Origin: Pollenia angustigena | Taxonomy: Eukaryota > Arthropoda > Insecta > Diptera > Polleniidae | Assembly: GCA_930367215.1 (NCBI GenBank) | Contig: OV884059.1 | Coordinates: 38,679,882-38,743,881, forward strand | Direction: 5' to 3' | DNA length: 64,000 nucleotides | In this document: one piece after another, positions 43,103 to 55,334 of the stretch | How positions within the stretch are numbered: the stretch's first letter is position 1 | How the letters are laid out: every line of letters starts with the position of its first letter | The notes under the pieces: generated by a model | Database searches by the model: none | Told to the model about the DNA's origin: nothing | What the model saw: the letters and a program-made list of their open reading frames with translations, nothing else | Made by a program: the position numbers and the translations under genes

Positions 43103-44393
43103 ATGCCGAAGCAAAGTTTTAAGACATTTTTGGTAAATCATTTAATTAATGAATTTTTTGTTGAAATTGAAAATATCTATGATGAAATCGGTAAGTATAG
43201 ATCTATTATATTAAAAATACCAAATTAAAATTTGTAATTAAACTTTTAAGAAAATAATTTCACAACTGAAGATATTTTGGATGACGAATTCGTGGAAGAG
43301 GAATTAACCACACTTTATGATGATTTATCTTCAGTTTTGTCAGCACGTCGAGGAATTGAATATTCAATACCAAAATCAAAAGTGTGGTGTGAAGATGTTC
43401 TTACCGAGTTGGACGATGACCGTTTCCGCCAAATGTTATGATGCAGCAGGGAACAATTTCAACTACTCGCTTCCCTAATATGTACAAGCGCTGAATTCAG
43501 AGGTAAAAACTCGTGTAAACAATTAAGTGTTTACCAACAATTAGCCATAGTTCTGTTTAGACTAGGGTCATATGGAGATGGCTGTAGCATTCGTAAAATA
43601 GCTACAATTTTCTGAATTGGCGATGGTGGCACAATTCAAAAAATAACTGTCAGAGTTTTTCGTGCGTTTCTTGAACTTCAAGATAAATATATTTATTGGC
43701 CCAGCAAGGAAGAAAGGGACTACATTGTTCGAGAAACGTTTAGCGAATTGCCCTTTTGCATTGGGTATGTGGACGGCACAGAGTTCAAATTGGCCGAAAC
43801 ACCAATCGAAAACCCGGTATCTCACTTCTCACGTAAACATATCTACTCTGTAAAAGCACAGATAACATGCGACTATAAACTACGTATTCGCCATGTATCC
43901 ATTGGATCATCTGGAAGTGTTCACGACGCACGCATATATTCTTCATGCCCTTTAGCATTAAACTCGTCATCATATTTCAGTTCAAACCAATGGATTGCCG
44001 GAGACTCAGCATATTCATTGTCCAGTACAGTAATTACTTCTTACAGAATAAATTCCACAGCCATGACCGCTTCCAAGCGCAAAGAATTTAATTTAAGACA
44101 CAGTAAATATCGTGTCAGAGCGGAACACTGCATTGGTCTCTTAAAGGAAAGATTTGGCAGTTTAAAAGAAATGCGTCACCGTTTTGCAAACAAAAAAAAA
44201 TAAAAAATTGTGCTGCTTGTGGATATTAGTAACTTGCATAATACATAACATTCTATTAACAGAAAATGATACAAATAGTTTTTCTTCTAATGAGGCTGAT
44301 GGAGAAGTGTCTGAAACATTATCCGACGAAGTTGAACAACCTCATTTTGACATAAAAAGACAAGCAATTCATAAAATTATGTTTAATAATTAA
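43103..44393 (+). pseudogene. Harbinger-type DDE transposase, broken
   Basis: Exon 1 is 43103-43190 (ATG, ends G|GTAAGT) and exon 2 starts 43251 after CTTTTAAG. In-frame TGA codons lie at 43439-43441 and 43613-43615. The DDE_Tnp_4 motifs include IGYVDGTEFKL (Asp), AGDSAYSL (Asp) and RVRAEHCIGLLKERF (Glu). A frameshift in the A run near 44190-44203 moves the end (CLWILVTCIIHNILL) into another frame. The triad is visible, but the gene cannot be read through. Confidence 0.85.
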
Positions 44394-44491
44394 TTTTATT
44401 TTGTATCTTTATTTTAATAAAAAAAAAACTTATGAATTCATGAAACACAAAACTTAAATATACATACATACGTATACTGAACAACAAATAA

Positions 44492-45526
44492 TTATTGGTT
44501 TTTATATTTTAAGTCTAATTCAAATTTAGCTATACGCTCATTTTTTTCAATTTCTAATAATTTTATTCTTTCGTTCCTTTCCATTTCAATTTTTTTTAAT
44601 TCTAGATTCTGTTTAAGTACTTCTAATTCAGCTTGAAACTTTACTTTTTGAAACTCATGTTCCTTTTGAAATTTTTCTTCTTCAAATTTTATTTTTAATC
44701 TTTGAGTATTGTTGCGTTCAGTTTGACATTTGGCTAACTGAGAAAGGGAATCCTTTGAAGCTGATTTTTTAAATTGTTCGGCAAGGGCTGTTACTCTTTC
44801 TACAGTTCCAGATTTTCGTGGATTTGCAGCGATTTCTGGTTGACTTATTTCTAGTTGACTTGTTTCTGGTTGACTTATTACTTGTTGACTTATTCCTGGT
44901 TGACTTGTTTCATTTTCAAAAGTTTCGGTGGAAAACAATGTAGCAGTGTCTTCATTTTGTACCAGTATTTCATCGCCTATGTCAATAAACCCAAAAAAGT
45001 CTCCCGAGGTAATCGAGGAATCAAACACTTCTGCTTCTACGGCTCTCTTCTCACCAAATATATTCTTAAGTCTTTCATAATGTGGACACATTCTTCGCAA
45101 TTTTTCTAGGCAGATACAAAAATTATATTGGGCTTAGTAATTTTTTATTTACCTTTTACGGTGTTAACACCATTTTCAACGTCTTCTGCCAAAATTCCAG
45201 CGCCAGTGTTATTTCTCCATGCCTCAGCCTTTGCAAAACATGTTTTTAAATAGCGAACTTTCCACTTTACTAAATTCCACGTCGCTTCTACTTTAGAATC
45301 TTCCAAAAATTTCCTGTAATAAGCTTGTGCAGTTGGTATCTAAGGAAAAAAAATTGTTAAATCATTTCCAAGAAATAATTCTTTTAATATTTACCTCAAA
45401 ATTTCGATTGTCGGCTAAATAATCAATTATTTTTAGAATTTCGAAATCCATCCATTTTTTTGCCACAGTTTCTTTTTTTTTTGCTAAACTTTTTGCTTCT
45501 TTTTTTATATTTTTTATTGAAGTCAT
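44492..45526 (-). CDS. Myb/SANT-like accessory protein of the second Harbinger element
   Basis: Three exons on minus join in frame: 45526-45395 (ATG, ends GAG|GTAAAT), 45339-45153 (ends AAAAG|GTAAAT) and 45105-44492. The N-terminal half resembles the trihelix/Myb_DNA-bind_5 domain (KKWMDFEILKIIDYLADNR, ATWNLVKWKVRYLKTCFAKA, RRMCPHYERLKNIFG). A linker of repeated SQPETSQLEI units follows, then a long charged coiled coil (KIEMERNERIKLLEIEKNER). No stop or frameshift was seen, so it is better kept than its transposase partner. Confidence 0.8.
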
Positions 45527-46189
45527 TTTTACTTTTAAAATTTTAGTTTATTTCGTAGAACGTTGATTCTGTTTAAAAAAAAAAACAGTGTTTGACAACG
45601 GAATTTTGTCATTAAAGGTTGTAATTTTAGGTACTGTTTACATATTACTATACACTTGTTAAAAATGTGGCAACGGTACCAATATTTAAGTTTCTAAGCT
45701 GAATTGTGCAACTTTTACCCTTGCGATTCCGCTACATCAAAAAGGTCTTGCAAAATATAAAAAGTAGTGGGAAATTATTTTCATGTGTTTGTTGTAGTGA
45801 AAAATAAAAAGTATTGCGATTCCGCACTTCCGCAAGAGTAAAAATTCTGAGGTGAATACCTCTAATGTAAAATGTTCGTATTTATTGTATGTGGTACCAG
45901 GGTACCCTGTCACTCTGTTAAAGGTGTTTTTGTTTTTTGTCACTCACATAAGGGTTAAGATAATCAACTATGATTCTTTAAACTCCATTTTTATTAAATC
46001 AAATTTTGCTTTTTTTAAAACGTCGTTTTTCAAAACTAAATTAAAAATGAATTCTATACAAAGAAATATAAAAAAAGAACTTAAAAATGGCTTGACAATT
46101 AAATAATCAATTAATTCAATTTTGACTCTTTTATTTGGCATCTTGAAAAATATCAATTACTTCCAATAATTACACAGTACAACAGCCAA

Positions 46190-49100
46190 TCTGGGGGGTG
46201 AGAAATTCCAAGTCAGGGTGATGGTACTAGGTCAGTATAGTAAAATCCTCAAAGGGTTTGGCGTTCGTATGTGTCAGTTTTTTTTTATGACATTTTAAAT
46301 TTTTTCCTTATCTTGATGTTTTTTCGCTTAGTTGTAACATTTTGGCAAAAACGTAGTTTAACATAACTCGAGAACCACTTGTCCGATTTGATTGAGAATT
46401 ACAATTTCTATAATCTGTTTCTATACCGTTTTCCTATATGTGCAACACTTTCGAAGTTAAAAATGAATGTATGAAGAAAAAAAATATTTTTTGCCCATAA
46501 AATTTTTTATTTTTAATTCATAAAAAATCCAAAACAGTAAAAAAAAAGTTTCAAGTCCTATTACTTTCACGTGAAAACGCATAACCTATGAAATAAATGA
46601 GACATAAATCATGAAAATCGATGAACGCGTTTCGCTTTTATTAACAATTAAGTGAAGGTATGCATTTCAAAAATTTGCTCGAGATATGCACAAAATTCTT
46701 TGCAAAAACATTTATGACTTTTTTTATGATTCTTAGAATTCAAAAAAAAAAAAGTAATAAACAAAAGGTTATTTGATTTTTATGATTGCGGTAGCAAAGT
46801 AATAAGCGGTAATAAATGTGCGTGGACAATTGAAAGGAAAAAAGGAAAGTGCACTTTTTTAATTATTTGGGGTTTTCCGTTGGCTACCTGTATGATTTTT
46901 TTACAGAAATTCCACCCACATCTATTAGTGCTCATGTTTTGGAACGTACCTGTCTGTAAAATATTGAAAAATACGTAGTATTTATAGGTGTTCATTTATC
47001 GATTTTTGTCATTCAACAAGTGCCGACGAACGCGAACAGTAAAAGGGATTTTTCTCCAGTTTTTTTAAAGTGAACAAAAGAGAACAGAATATGGAACTGT
47101 GCAAGCCAGATATAAATAGCTTTTGCTACTGCTGTGGTCAATATGTCTCAACACATAAAAATAGGGGAAATTTCAGTACTGATTTTGTTCAAACATACGA
47201 GATGTACTTCAACCAAAATGTTATAGTGAACGAAAATTGGGTACCAAATATAGTGTGTAAAAGCTGCTACAACCGTCTAATGGATTGGAAAAATAGAAGA
47301 CGTGAAAGTATGCCATTCGGTATCAAAATGACTTGGACTAATCCTGGCGAAGGTCACAATCCATTGAATTGCTATGCATGTGCGAATAAAGGATAAGAAA
47401 ATCGTATAATTACGTTAATGTTGCAAGTGCCGCAACACCATTGCCTCATTCGGACCACATTCCTGTGCCAAAAGCTTCTAGCCCAGATATTTTCTCTTCT
47501 ACGACTGCTCCGACATATCATGCACGTATTGATCCCCCATATGAGCCATCAGTATCCAATGAGCCAATTTTAATAAATTAAAATAAGCTTGATTCAATTG
47601 TTGCCAAGTTGGAATTAACACAGCATAAATCGGAAGAGCTGGCTTCCATTTTGAAATCAAACAATTTGTTGGCACCCGGTGTGAAAGTCACAGCTTATCG
47701 AAGTCGTCAGGCAACACTCCAAAGTTTATTCCTTGTGAATGATGAAAAAACTTCTGCATATTGCCCGGATGTAGGAAAATTGATGGACGCAATGGAAATA
47801 AAATATGAAGCAGATGACTGGAGATTATTTATTGACAGTTCAAAACTCAGCTTGAAGGCGGTTTTACTGCATAAGACCAATAAAAAACCTTCAGTTCCAA
47901 TCGCCTATAGTACAGAAACGAAAGAAACATATGATGCACTGGAAAATATTTTAAAAATGGTTAGCTACGCCAAACATATGTGGCGCATATGCTGCGATTT
48001 AAAAGTTGTAGCAATGCTTTGCGGTCTTCAAAGCGGCTATATAAAATATATGTGCTTTTTGTGCGATTGGGACACACGATTTTCCGGTGACCAATATGCA
48101 TGCCACGGATGGAAACTCAGAGAGCACAGCAGGTTACAAACGGCCAATATTATTCGTGAGCCTCTAGTGCCGAAGGAGAAGATATTGCTGCCTCCACTGC
48201 ATATTAAACTTGGAATTGTTAAGAATTTTATCAAAACTGTCGCCAAAAGAGATGAAGTTTTCTTGTGTTTGAAACTAATTTACCCGAGACTCAGCGAAAG
48301 TAAAATTAAAGAAGGTAAGTTATAATATCACATTCATTTCCCATGATTTTCCATCTTAACAAATTAATTTTTTCCAATCAGGCGTACTAAATGGTCCAGA
48401 TATACGAAAGCTGATTTAAAGTGACGCATTTAACAATATTTTAATTGACGCTGAATTGAATGCATAGCAGGCAATCAAAGAAGTAATAGAAGGCTTGTTG
48501 GGAAAGCATCGTTCTAACAACTACGATGTTTCTGTCGCAAGGATGTTAAGAGCCTTCTCGGAAATTGGTGTCCACATGTCCTTGAAAATCCATTATTTAC
48601 ATCATCATCTGGACTACTTCAGCAAACAATTGGCTACCGAATCTGATGAACAAGGTGAACGCTATCATCAAGTTGCTATGCCATTTGAAATGAGGTAATA
48701 CTGATTTTTTATTTTTTCAAACTCATTTTAATAAAACAAAAACTTACAGATATAGAGTCAAAAAGTCGCCGAGTGCAATAATTTCCGAAATTTGCTGGTG
48801 GAGTAAGCTTGTGTGGCAAGACAAGGATGATCTTGATGATAAAGAATTTTCAGGAGATGCAGAAGGGCCAAAAGTGGAGTCACACATTGACATTATGTGT
48901 GGTTCAGAAACTGATGATAGCGATGAATGCGATGCCACTAGTTCCGAACAACCACCATCGAAAAAGTCTAGGCAATATTTATTAAAACAAATAAAAATAA
49001 ATAAATAAAATAAAAAATTATAAAAATGTTTACTTGATTTTTTTAGTAGTTTATGGCCAGAAGTCTGGAGTTATTGGGGAAAATTTATAAAAAAGGCGAT

Positions 49101-49647
49101 AAATGACACTTTTTTGAATAAAAACAAATATCAATATTCTTGTCAAAATGGGATACCTTAACTTAATTGTAAATAAAAGCAGAACGCGTTAATCGATTTC
49201 TATGATCTATGTCGCATTTTGTTTATAGGTTATGTGACTTTACATGAAATTAATAACACTTGAGCCTTTTTTCCGTTTTGGATTTTTTATGAATTAAAAA
49301 AAAAAATTTTTAATTTTTAGGCAAAAAATTATTTTTTTTTCTCCACAAATTTATTTTTACCGGCAAAACTGTTGATTATAAAGAAAAACGATATATGAAC
49401 GGATTAAAGAAATTTTAATTCTTAATTTTTTTGAGTTTGTTTTAGCAAAATCGGACAAGTGGTTCACGAGTTATGTTAAACTACGTTTTTGCCAAAATGT
49501 TACAACTAAGCGAAAAAACATCAAGATAAGGAAAAAATTTAAAATGTCATAAAAAAAAACTGACACATACGAACTCCAAACCCTTTGAGGGTTTTACTAT
49601 ACTGACCTAGTACCATCACCCTGACTTGGAATTTCTTACCCCCCAGA
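46190..49647. mobile_element. DNA transposon of unassigned class with long (~450 bp) inverted repeats
   Basis: Ends start TCTGGGGGGTGAGAAATTCC on the left and TCTGGGGGGTAAGAAATTCC on the right. Inverted similarity extends about 450 bp (46190 to about 46635 and about 49180 to 49647), perhaps 10-15% diverged. CAA flanks both sides (46187-46189 and 49648-49650). The single gene inside is not one of the common DDE families I know. A Zator-like assignment (3 bp duplication) is possible but unproven. Confidence 0.85.
47091..49008 (+). pseudogene. Putative transposase of the long-TIR element, multi-exon and broken
   Basis: ATG at 47091 opens a cysteine-rich domain (CYCCG, CKSCYN, CYAC) resembling a zinc-binding N-terminus. 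Stops and a frameshift follow between 47394 and 47580. The core (47609-48314) contains DDWRLFIDSSKLSLKAVLL, RICCDLKVVAMLCGLQSG, CFLCDWDTRFSGD and LLPPLHIKLGIVKNF. An intron (GTAAGT 48315 to CAG 48381) leads to an exon with two stops that carries MSLKIHYLHHHLDYF and SDEQGERYHQVAM, and a second intron starts at GTAATA 48694. The tail is acidic and ends KKSRQYLLK. The HIKLG, CFLCDWDTR and SDEQGER blocks recur in uncharacterised arthropod proteins. Catalytic residues are not assigned. Confidence 0.7.
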
Positions 49648-49716
49648 CAATAATCCCAAAAATGTTCCATAGTGTTATATGACAGATTTTTGGTTTTGAC
49701 AGTTTTGTACCATTAA

Positions 49717-49858
49717 GTGCCGGTTCACACGCGTCAAGTTTGACTCGTCAAGTCTTGAGTTTTTAGGAGAGACGGGAAAAGATATGGCATTCTCTTTTCC
49801 CTTCTCTCCTAAAAGCTCAAGACTTGACGAGTAAAACTTGACATGTGTGAACCAGCAC
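49717..49858. mobile_element. Hairpin MITE of the GTGCCGGTTCACAC family
   Basis: 142 bp forming a nearly complete hairpin (CGTCAAGTTTGACTCGTCAAG with its inverse) around a GAAAAGATATGGCATTCTC centre. TAA flanks both sides (49714-49716 and 49859-49861). Closely similar to 62234-62375. Confidence 0.9.
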
Positions 49859-49959
49859 TAACTAAAAAAAATACCGTTCACGTTAGTAAGGTGTAATTTT
49901 CCTTTTTCCATTTTTCCAACCAAACAAATTTTGAAATTTTGATTTTTGAGATGGGTTTT

Positions 49960-51740
49960 CTTTTCTGATGGTTGCTTTTAGCATGATTAAGTCTAATGCA
50001 TGTGGGTATGATGGTTTTAAACTGAAGTTCTTAAAAGTATTAATGCCTATGATTGGTTACCATGTCCTTCATATTGTTAATACTATTTTGACAACATCGG
50101 TTTTCCCGTCATTATGGAAAGTTGCAAAGATAATTCCAATGAGGAAAAATAATGATTTGGATATATCTGATAACTTCAGACCTATATCAATTCTACCTGT
50201 GTTGTCCAAAATGGTTGAACATTTAATGAAGGTACAATTGATGGAGCATATTGATGGAAATAAATTGCTTCATGAATCCCAGTATGGTTTTAGGCGAAAT
50301 CGTAGTACGGCCACATTGCTTGTCGGTCTTACAGACAGCATTAGGCAAAAAATGGCGGATAATGGAAATTGTGTATTAATTTCCTTGGATATGACTAAAG
50401 CTTTTGATAAGATAGATCACACTTACTTAGTTGAAAAGTTTAATATGCGTTTTGGTATTTCAAGTATTGCTTGTAAACTGATTTATTCGTACCTATCTGA
50501 TAGGAAGCAATATGTATGCAGTAATGGTACCTTTTCTCAATTGCTTCCAGTACATAGTGGGGTGCCCCAAGGATCTGTGCTTGGACCTTTGTTTTTTATT
50601 ATGTTCATTAATGATTTGTTTAGTAGTATTGAGAATAATATGGTTATTCCATTTGCGTTTGCTGATGATGTGCAGATATTGATCAAAGGTGACGTTCAAT
50701 TATCTGATGTATTACAAAACATGATTGAGTATACTATGAGAATATTGAGTAGTTGGTTATCTTTGAATAAGCTTTGTATTAATGTTAATAAAACAAAGGC
50801 TATGTTTTTTGGGGCTAAAAATTCTGAGAATATTTTTTCTGTATCATTAAATAATGATACAATTGAATTTGTGGAAAAAGTTAAATGTCTAGGAGTAATT
50901 CTTGATAATAAGTTACGTTTTGAAAGTCATATAAATTCTTTAGTTTCAAAGGTAAATTTTTTGTTGCGAAAATTGTATAACTTAAATCTATTTCTTCCTT
51001 TACATATTAAGGAGAAAATAGTGCATGCACTTCTAATGCCTCAATTTTTATATTGTTTGGAAATTTTTTCTGGAACATGTGGTTATATAATGAAAAAAGT
51101 TCGATTGGCATTTAATAGAGTAGTAAGATTTTTGTACTGTGTTGGATCTCATCAACATATATGTAGTTAAATTTTTGAGATGTACATTTTGTGATTTGGT
51201 AAACATAAGAAGTTTATTGCTTTTGCACAAGGTTTTTAAAATGCAGTCACCAATATTCTTAGTTAAATTTTTTAGGTTCAGTAAATCTACTAGAAATAGA
51301 CAGATAATGTTTCCAAAGATAACGCCAATTATGGAACGGTCATACCAAGTAAGAATAGCGCGTGTGTACAATAAATTACCTAACTCATTAAAGAGTTTTG
51401 GATGCACTGAGGTCACATATAGAAAAAGACTTAAACAAAATATTCAGGATAATAGGACTGTTATGATAGTTTGATAACTTCTAATTTAAGGTCCTAGTTA
51501 AGATTTTGTTTTATTTGGGATTTGAATTTGAAAAAAAAAAAAACAGTTATATGTATGTTATATAAGATTAATTTATTTTTATTAATATGGTTTATATATT
51601 GTTATTATATTTTTAATATGTACATATTTCGCATTTTTATTATAGAATTTTTTTTTTGAGTAGAAGTTTGTAACCGGCTAAGGCCAAAAGGCTAGGTTAT
51701 TGAAAATGAAGAAATAAAGAATAAAGAAAGAAAGAAAGAA
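49960..51740 (+). mobile_element. LINE B, 5'-truncated CR1/Jockey-type copy
   Basis: Contains the RT to the end of ORF2, a 3' UTR with TAACCGGCTAAGGCC and a tail of GAATAAAGAAAGAAAG repeats ending near 51740. The endonuclease and ORF1 are absent. Confidence 0.8.
49968..51474 (+). pseudogene. LINE B reverse transcriptase, frameshifted near the C-terminus
   Basis: The main open stretch (49968-51170) shows the RT blocks NFRPISILPVLSKMVE, LISLDMTKAFDKIDH (first Asp), SGVPQGSVLGPLFF and the catalytic FADD, then NKTKAMFFG and VKCLGVILDNKLRFESH of the thumb. At about 51140-51170 the frame shifts and the C-terminal domain continues at 51139-51474 (VVKFLRCTF, ARVYNKLPNSLKSFG). It lacks an initiator, so it is a truncated relic, though the RT domain is complete. 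It served as the reference for the deletion seen in LINE A. Confidence 0.85.
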
Positions 51741-53196
51741 ATGAATACCCTTTTCATGTTAAAGAAAAATATTTTTTTTTTAACACATATTTTTTTTTTT
51801 TTTGCTTTCATGTTTGTTTACAACATAAATGTCAAATTGATTTCGAAAACCAAAACCAGTTTTACATTATGGAAACACTTGACACGTTTACTCAAAACAA
51901 GTTGTTTTGCTCATAGTGGAAATCATTGTATACATATGTATTTCAAAACTGGTGCCAAATTCTCAACAAAGCTTAACTCTATCTAGTTCTGTAACGGACA
52001 AAATCAAAATAATAAACTTAAGTGAATGAATGCAAAATTAATGTGGGAGTTCACTTATTCAAACTCAAAATATTTTCGCTTCAGTTCTGAGTCCTACAAA
52101 TAAAGGTGTAGGTATAAAAAGAAAGAGCAGCATGTCACACTAGAGTGGCTCGGACACCTTTATTTAATTCCCTCTCAGACCTTTTCCCTTAATATAAAAA
52201 GATTTGAAACTTACACATTTTTCTAGAAGTATAATCAATACTAACTTGATTTTATTCATGTTTTATTAAAAAATATTTTAAAGCTACTTTATTTTTAATT
52301 TTTTTTTTTATTGATTTTAAATTTTGACGTTCTTACATTTTAACTGATATACATATGTATGTATGTTATTCATATTTTTTAGTGAACATATTTGTTTACT
52401 TACACTGGAATGAAACCATTTCATTTGTACCTACGTATTCATTGATGCAACGAAAATGTTAATTTCTGATACTAATCTGTCCATTGTAGTAATGAAATTT
52501 TCATTAATACTTACATTCGTTGTATCATTAATAACACGAAACGCGCTACATTCGGGCTACGTAAAACGTTGATGTATGATTTTAGGTAAAAATTCGTACA
52601 GTAAAATATTAAAAATTTACTTTTCCATTAAGAAAGTTATTTTATTATACCTTTAAACTAAATTTTTATTATTTATTAAATAATTTTGTGGCCGTATGGA
52701 AAAAATAGGCAAATGCATTTTTTGAAACATGAGAAAAACACAGTTAAAGTTTTAAACATCCCTGCATGAAATGTCACAAGTGAATCTGTACTGAATCACT
52801 ATTGACACAGTCACCAGAGCCTAGTGACTTATTATACCCCAGACAATGTTATTTACTATACACATTTAACATGAGCGTGACTTTCGAAATCTACTACTGA
52901 CGTTGGTACTAGTAACTATGTAGTTCTTTTGGGAACCAGAGAATCACTATTACATTTTAGAAAATCTAGTCTTCACTTTTGGTACGAATACGAATTCATA
53001 ACAATCTTCTTTTATTATTTCTTCAACTTTAATAGAAATTATACTTCTCAGTTGTTGTTGAAATTTTTTTTTCGTATTAAAGCCAAATGTAGTGTAGTGT
53101 AGACACTTCGTTAGCAATGTCACCAAAATAGTCGACAAAACGGGTGACGTGGAGACACTTGCATCCAGTTTTTCTTCAGGGATATTTCACTAATTA
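51741..53196. other. AT-rich intronic spacer with a weak inverted repeat
   Basis: No coding signal. GATGCAACGAAAATG (52444) and CATTCGTTGTATCATT (52516) form an imperfect inverted pair that may be a decayed MITE. Confidence 0.4.
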
Positions 53197-54090
53197 TCTA
53201 TATATAAAAATAAGTTGCGTTGTGTTAGTAATTGAACCGATTTTGTTTCTGTAAAGTTCACGTGGAAGGTGACGTCAGTACCAAGGTTTTTATGTATCAA
53301 CGGTCTTTAAATGTGTATCGGTTCATGAGTTATATATAAGGGAACACTGCATTCATTCCGATACATGTATTTATATTCCCATACAAATATCAACAAAATG
53401 CCCTCCATTTTGAACTCCTCCGAAACGGCTTGACAGATTTTTATGAAATTTTTTATATGTATTTGTTAGGTATGAGAATAGGTAGTAGAGTATAGTTTAT
53501 ATCGCTAGAGGGCGCAAAATATTGCAATATGGGTAAAAGCTCCCACTCCCCAATCTTCTGAACTAATCAACCGTTTTCTTAAAATGTATCATGCAGACAA
53601 TGTTACTTCTGAAAGAGAATAGAGAATAGGGTGTGAAATAGGGAAAGAGGGCTAAAAGCTCCTCCTCCCTATATCTTCGTAACTAATCAACCGATTTTTT
53701 TTGAAATTTCGCAGGCAAATAATGTTAGAGTTGGTAAGAACTATAGCCTATAGTTTTTGTTATTTAGGGCGTGAAATAGAGCAAGAGGGGTAAAAGCTCC
53801 CCCTCCCTCTATCTTCTTAACTAATCAACTGGTTTTCTTAAAATTTGGCATGCATACACTGTAACATCGGAAAGAGGACATGGCATTAAATATGGCAAGA
53901 GGGGTAAAAGCTCCGCCTCCCTATGTCTTCTTAACTAATCAATAAATTTTCTTGCAATTGGATAGGCAAATTGTGTAACATCTGGAGAGAACTATAGCCT
54001 ATAATTATTTCTTAAAATTTGGCTAGCAGACACTGTTACATCTGAAAGAAATTAGTTATGTGGCAAAACAACGTTTGCTGGGCCAGCTAG
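53197..54090 (+). mobile_element. Non-autonomous Helitron-like element with internal repeats
   Basis: The 5' end reads A|TCTATATATAAAAAT. The 3' end has a hairpin (GCAAAACAACGTTTGC) then TGGGCCAGCTAG|T. TC start, CTAG end and A/T target are Helitron features. Between 53520 and 54050 lie four diverged direct repeats of about 120 bp, each with GGTAAAAGCTCC..CTCCCTAT and AACTAATCAACCG. No RepHel gene. Confidence 0.6.
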
Positions 54091-54235
54091 TTTAATATAA
54101 AATTATTGTATATGTTATTATGCGCATTAGTTTTTTTCCTTTCATGTTTGTGCTCCTAAAACTCAAGAACCGCTTTACCGATGGACACCAAACTTGGATA
54201 ATAAATTATTTAAGTCGGGAGCCATGTTAATATTA
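54091..54235. other. Short spacer before the LINE C tail
   Basis: No recognised feature. Confidence 0.4.
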
Positions 54236-55164
54236 AGTTTATTTATTTATTTATTTATTCATTCATTTATTTACGTAATATTAAGCCATTTAGGCCAAAA
54301 ATCAATATTACAAGTAATATATGCTTAAGCTACATATACATGTGTATATAATATTCATTAATCAATAATTATAATTTATAATAAAAACTAATAAAATGAA
54401 AATTGAAAATAATATACAAATATAAGAATAATATACATACTATTACTTTAGATTAAGGCTCCCCAGCCACATTTAAAATATAAATATCATAAGTATCGTC
54501 CATCAGTAGCTAATCAAGATTATTAAGGAAGTCTAAAATTTTTACCCGGAAGACATTATTTGAATAGGAAAAAACGAAAACGTAACGTAACGAAAATGGT
54601 AAAAAGTTCCAAAGCCTAGCAATCCGAACAATAAAAGATTTTTCGAAACAGGATGTTGAGATTCTTGGTATACGAATTAAGGGATTCCTAGAAGAACGCA
54701 TAAACTCAAAGGAGTTTAATAAATCAGGTGGTTTACCATTTTTGATAATTTTATAAAACAAAATCATGTTCCGATATTCAATAAAGTTATTAAAAGTACA
54801 GCCAAGAAAGCTAAAAGCAAAATTAGAAACATGTTCATAGCGTCTTTTCTTTTCTGACAATAATGTTTCATATATTCTACCATTCGTGCGGGTTTTTGTT
54901 CCATTCTAAAAATATATGCAAAAATGTGAGAAGTTGTCGTTTTCCTTTCTAAACATGTTGCAACAATAAATGGCAAATTTGTTCCATTTCTTACCCGCAG
55001 TAATAACTGAGTGTGAGATAATACCTTTTTTTGCATCTGCGTAAAGTACTTTTTTATGCAAGCAAGTATTTTTTTTATTAAGTTTTTCTTGTGTTTGCGG
55101 ACAATTTGCGTTATATTGTAATTTTTAGTTATATTGTGATGGATATAAAAACTTTTTGTTTTTC

Positions 55165-55334
55165 GTTTGTTTTACTTTTATTAGATTTTTTTGTCACAAA
55201 ATTTTGAACAACAGCTGACATTAATTATTGAAAATCAGTGCTGTTAACGCTTATTGGAATTTTAAGAAAATTTAATGTTGAAAATTGCTACAAGCGTGAT
55301 GAATATCGCTTTTAGTACAAACTTTGCATTCAAT
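55165..55334. repeat. Repeat R, copy 3 (empty site of the Harbinger insertion)
   Basis: ACAGCTGACATTAATTATTG, GTGCTGTTAACGC then TTATTGGAATTTTAAG read straight through, where the copy at 27720/31583 is split by the Harbinger element. Its right half resumes at about 56845 (TTTAACACGC) after the CACCCC element. Confidence 0.85.

Larger units (their letters stand above)
42910..45863. mobile_element. Second PIF/Harbinger-type transposon, decayed
   Basis: 2954 bp with inverted ends of about 48 bp starting AGAGGTATTCACCTCAGAAT. AAT flanks both sides (42907-42909 and 45864-45866). It contains a transposase (plus) and a Myb/SANT-like gene (minus), convergent rather than interlocked. It is a different lineage from the copy at 27723. 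Confidence 0.85.
42062..45954. mobile_element. piggyBac-like non-autonomous element at TTAA, hosting a Harbinger copy
   Basis: Inverted ends CCCTTATGTGAGTGACA lie inside TTAA on both sides (42058-42061 and 45955-45958), the piggyBac target. On the left the motif GTGACAGGGTACCC follows at once. On the right a second GTGACAGGGTACCC lies about 25 bp further in, and this asymmetric spacing is also a piggyBac habit. About 0.95 kb remains after removing the nested Harbinger. No piggyBac transposase is encoded. Confidence 0.7.

Noticed and set aside
53095..53160. GTGTAGACACTTCG and GGTGACGTGGAGACACTTGC as MITE ends
   Set aside because: Similarity is short and imperfect and no target duplication could be defined.
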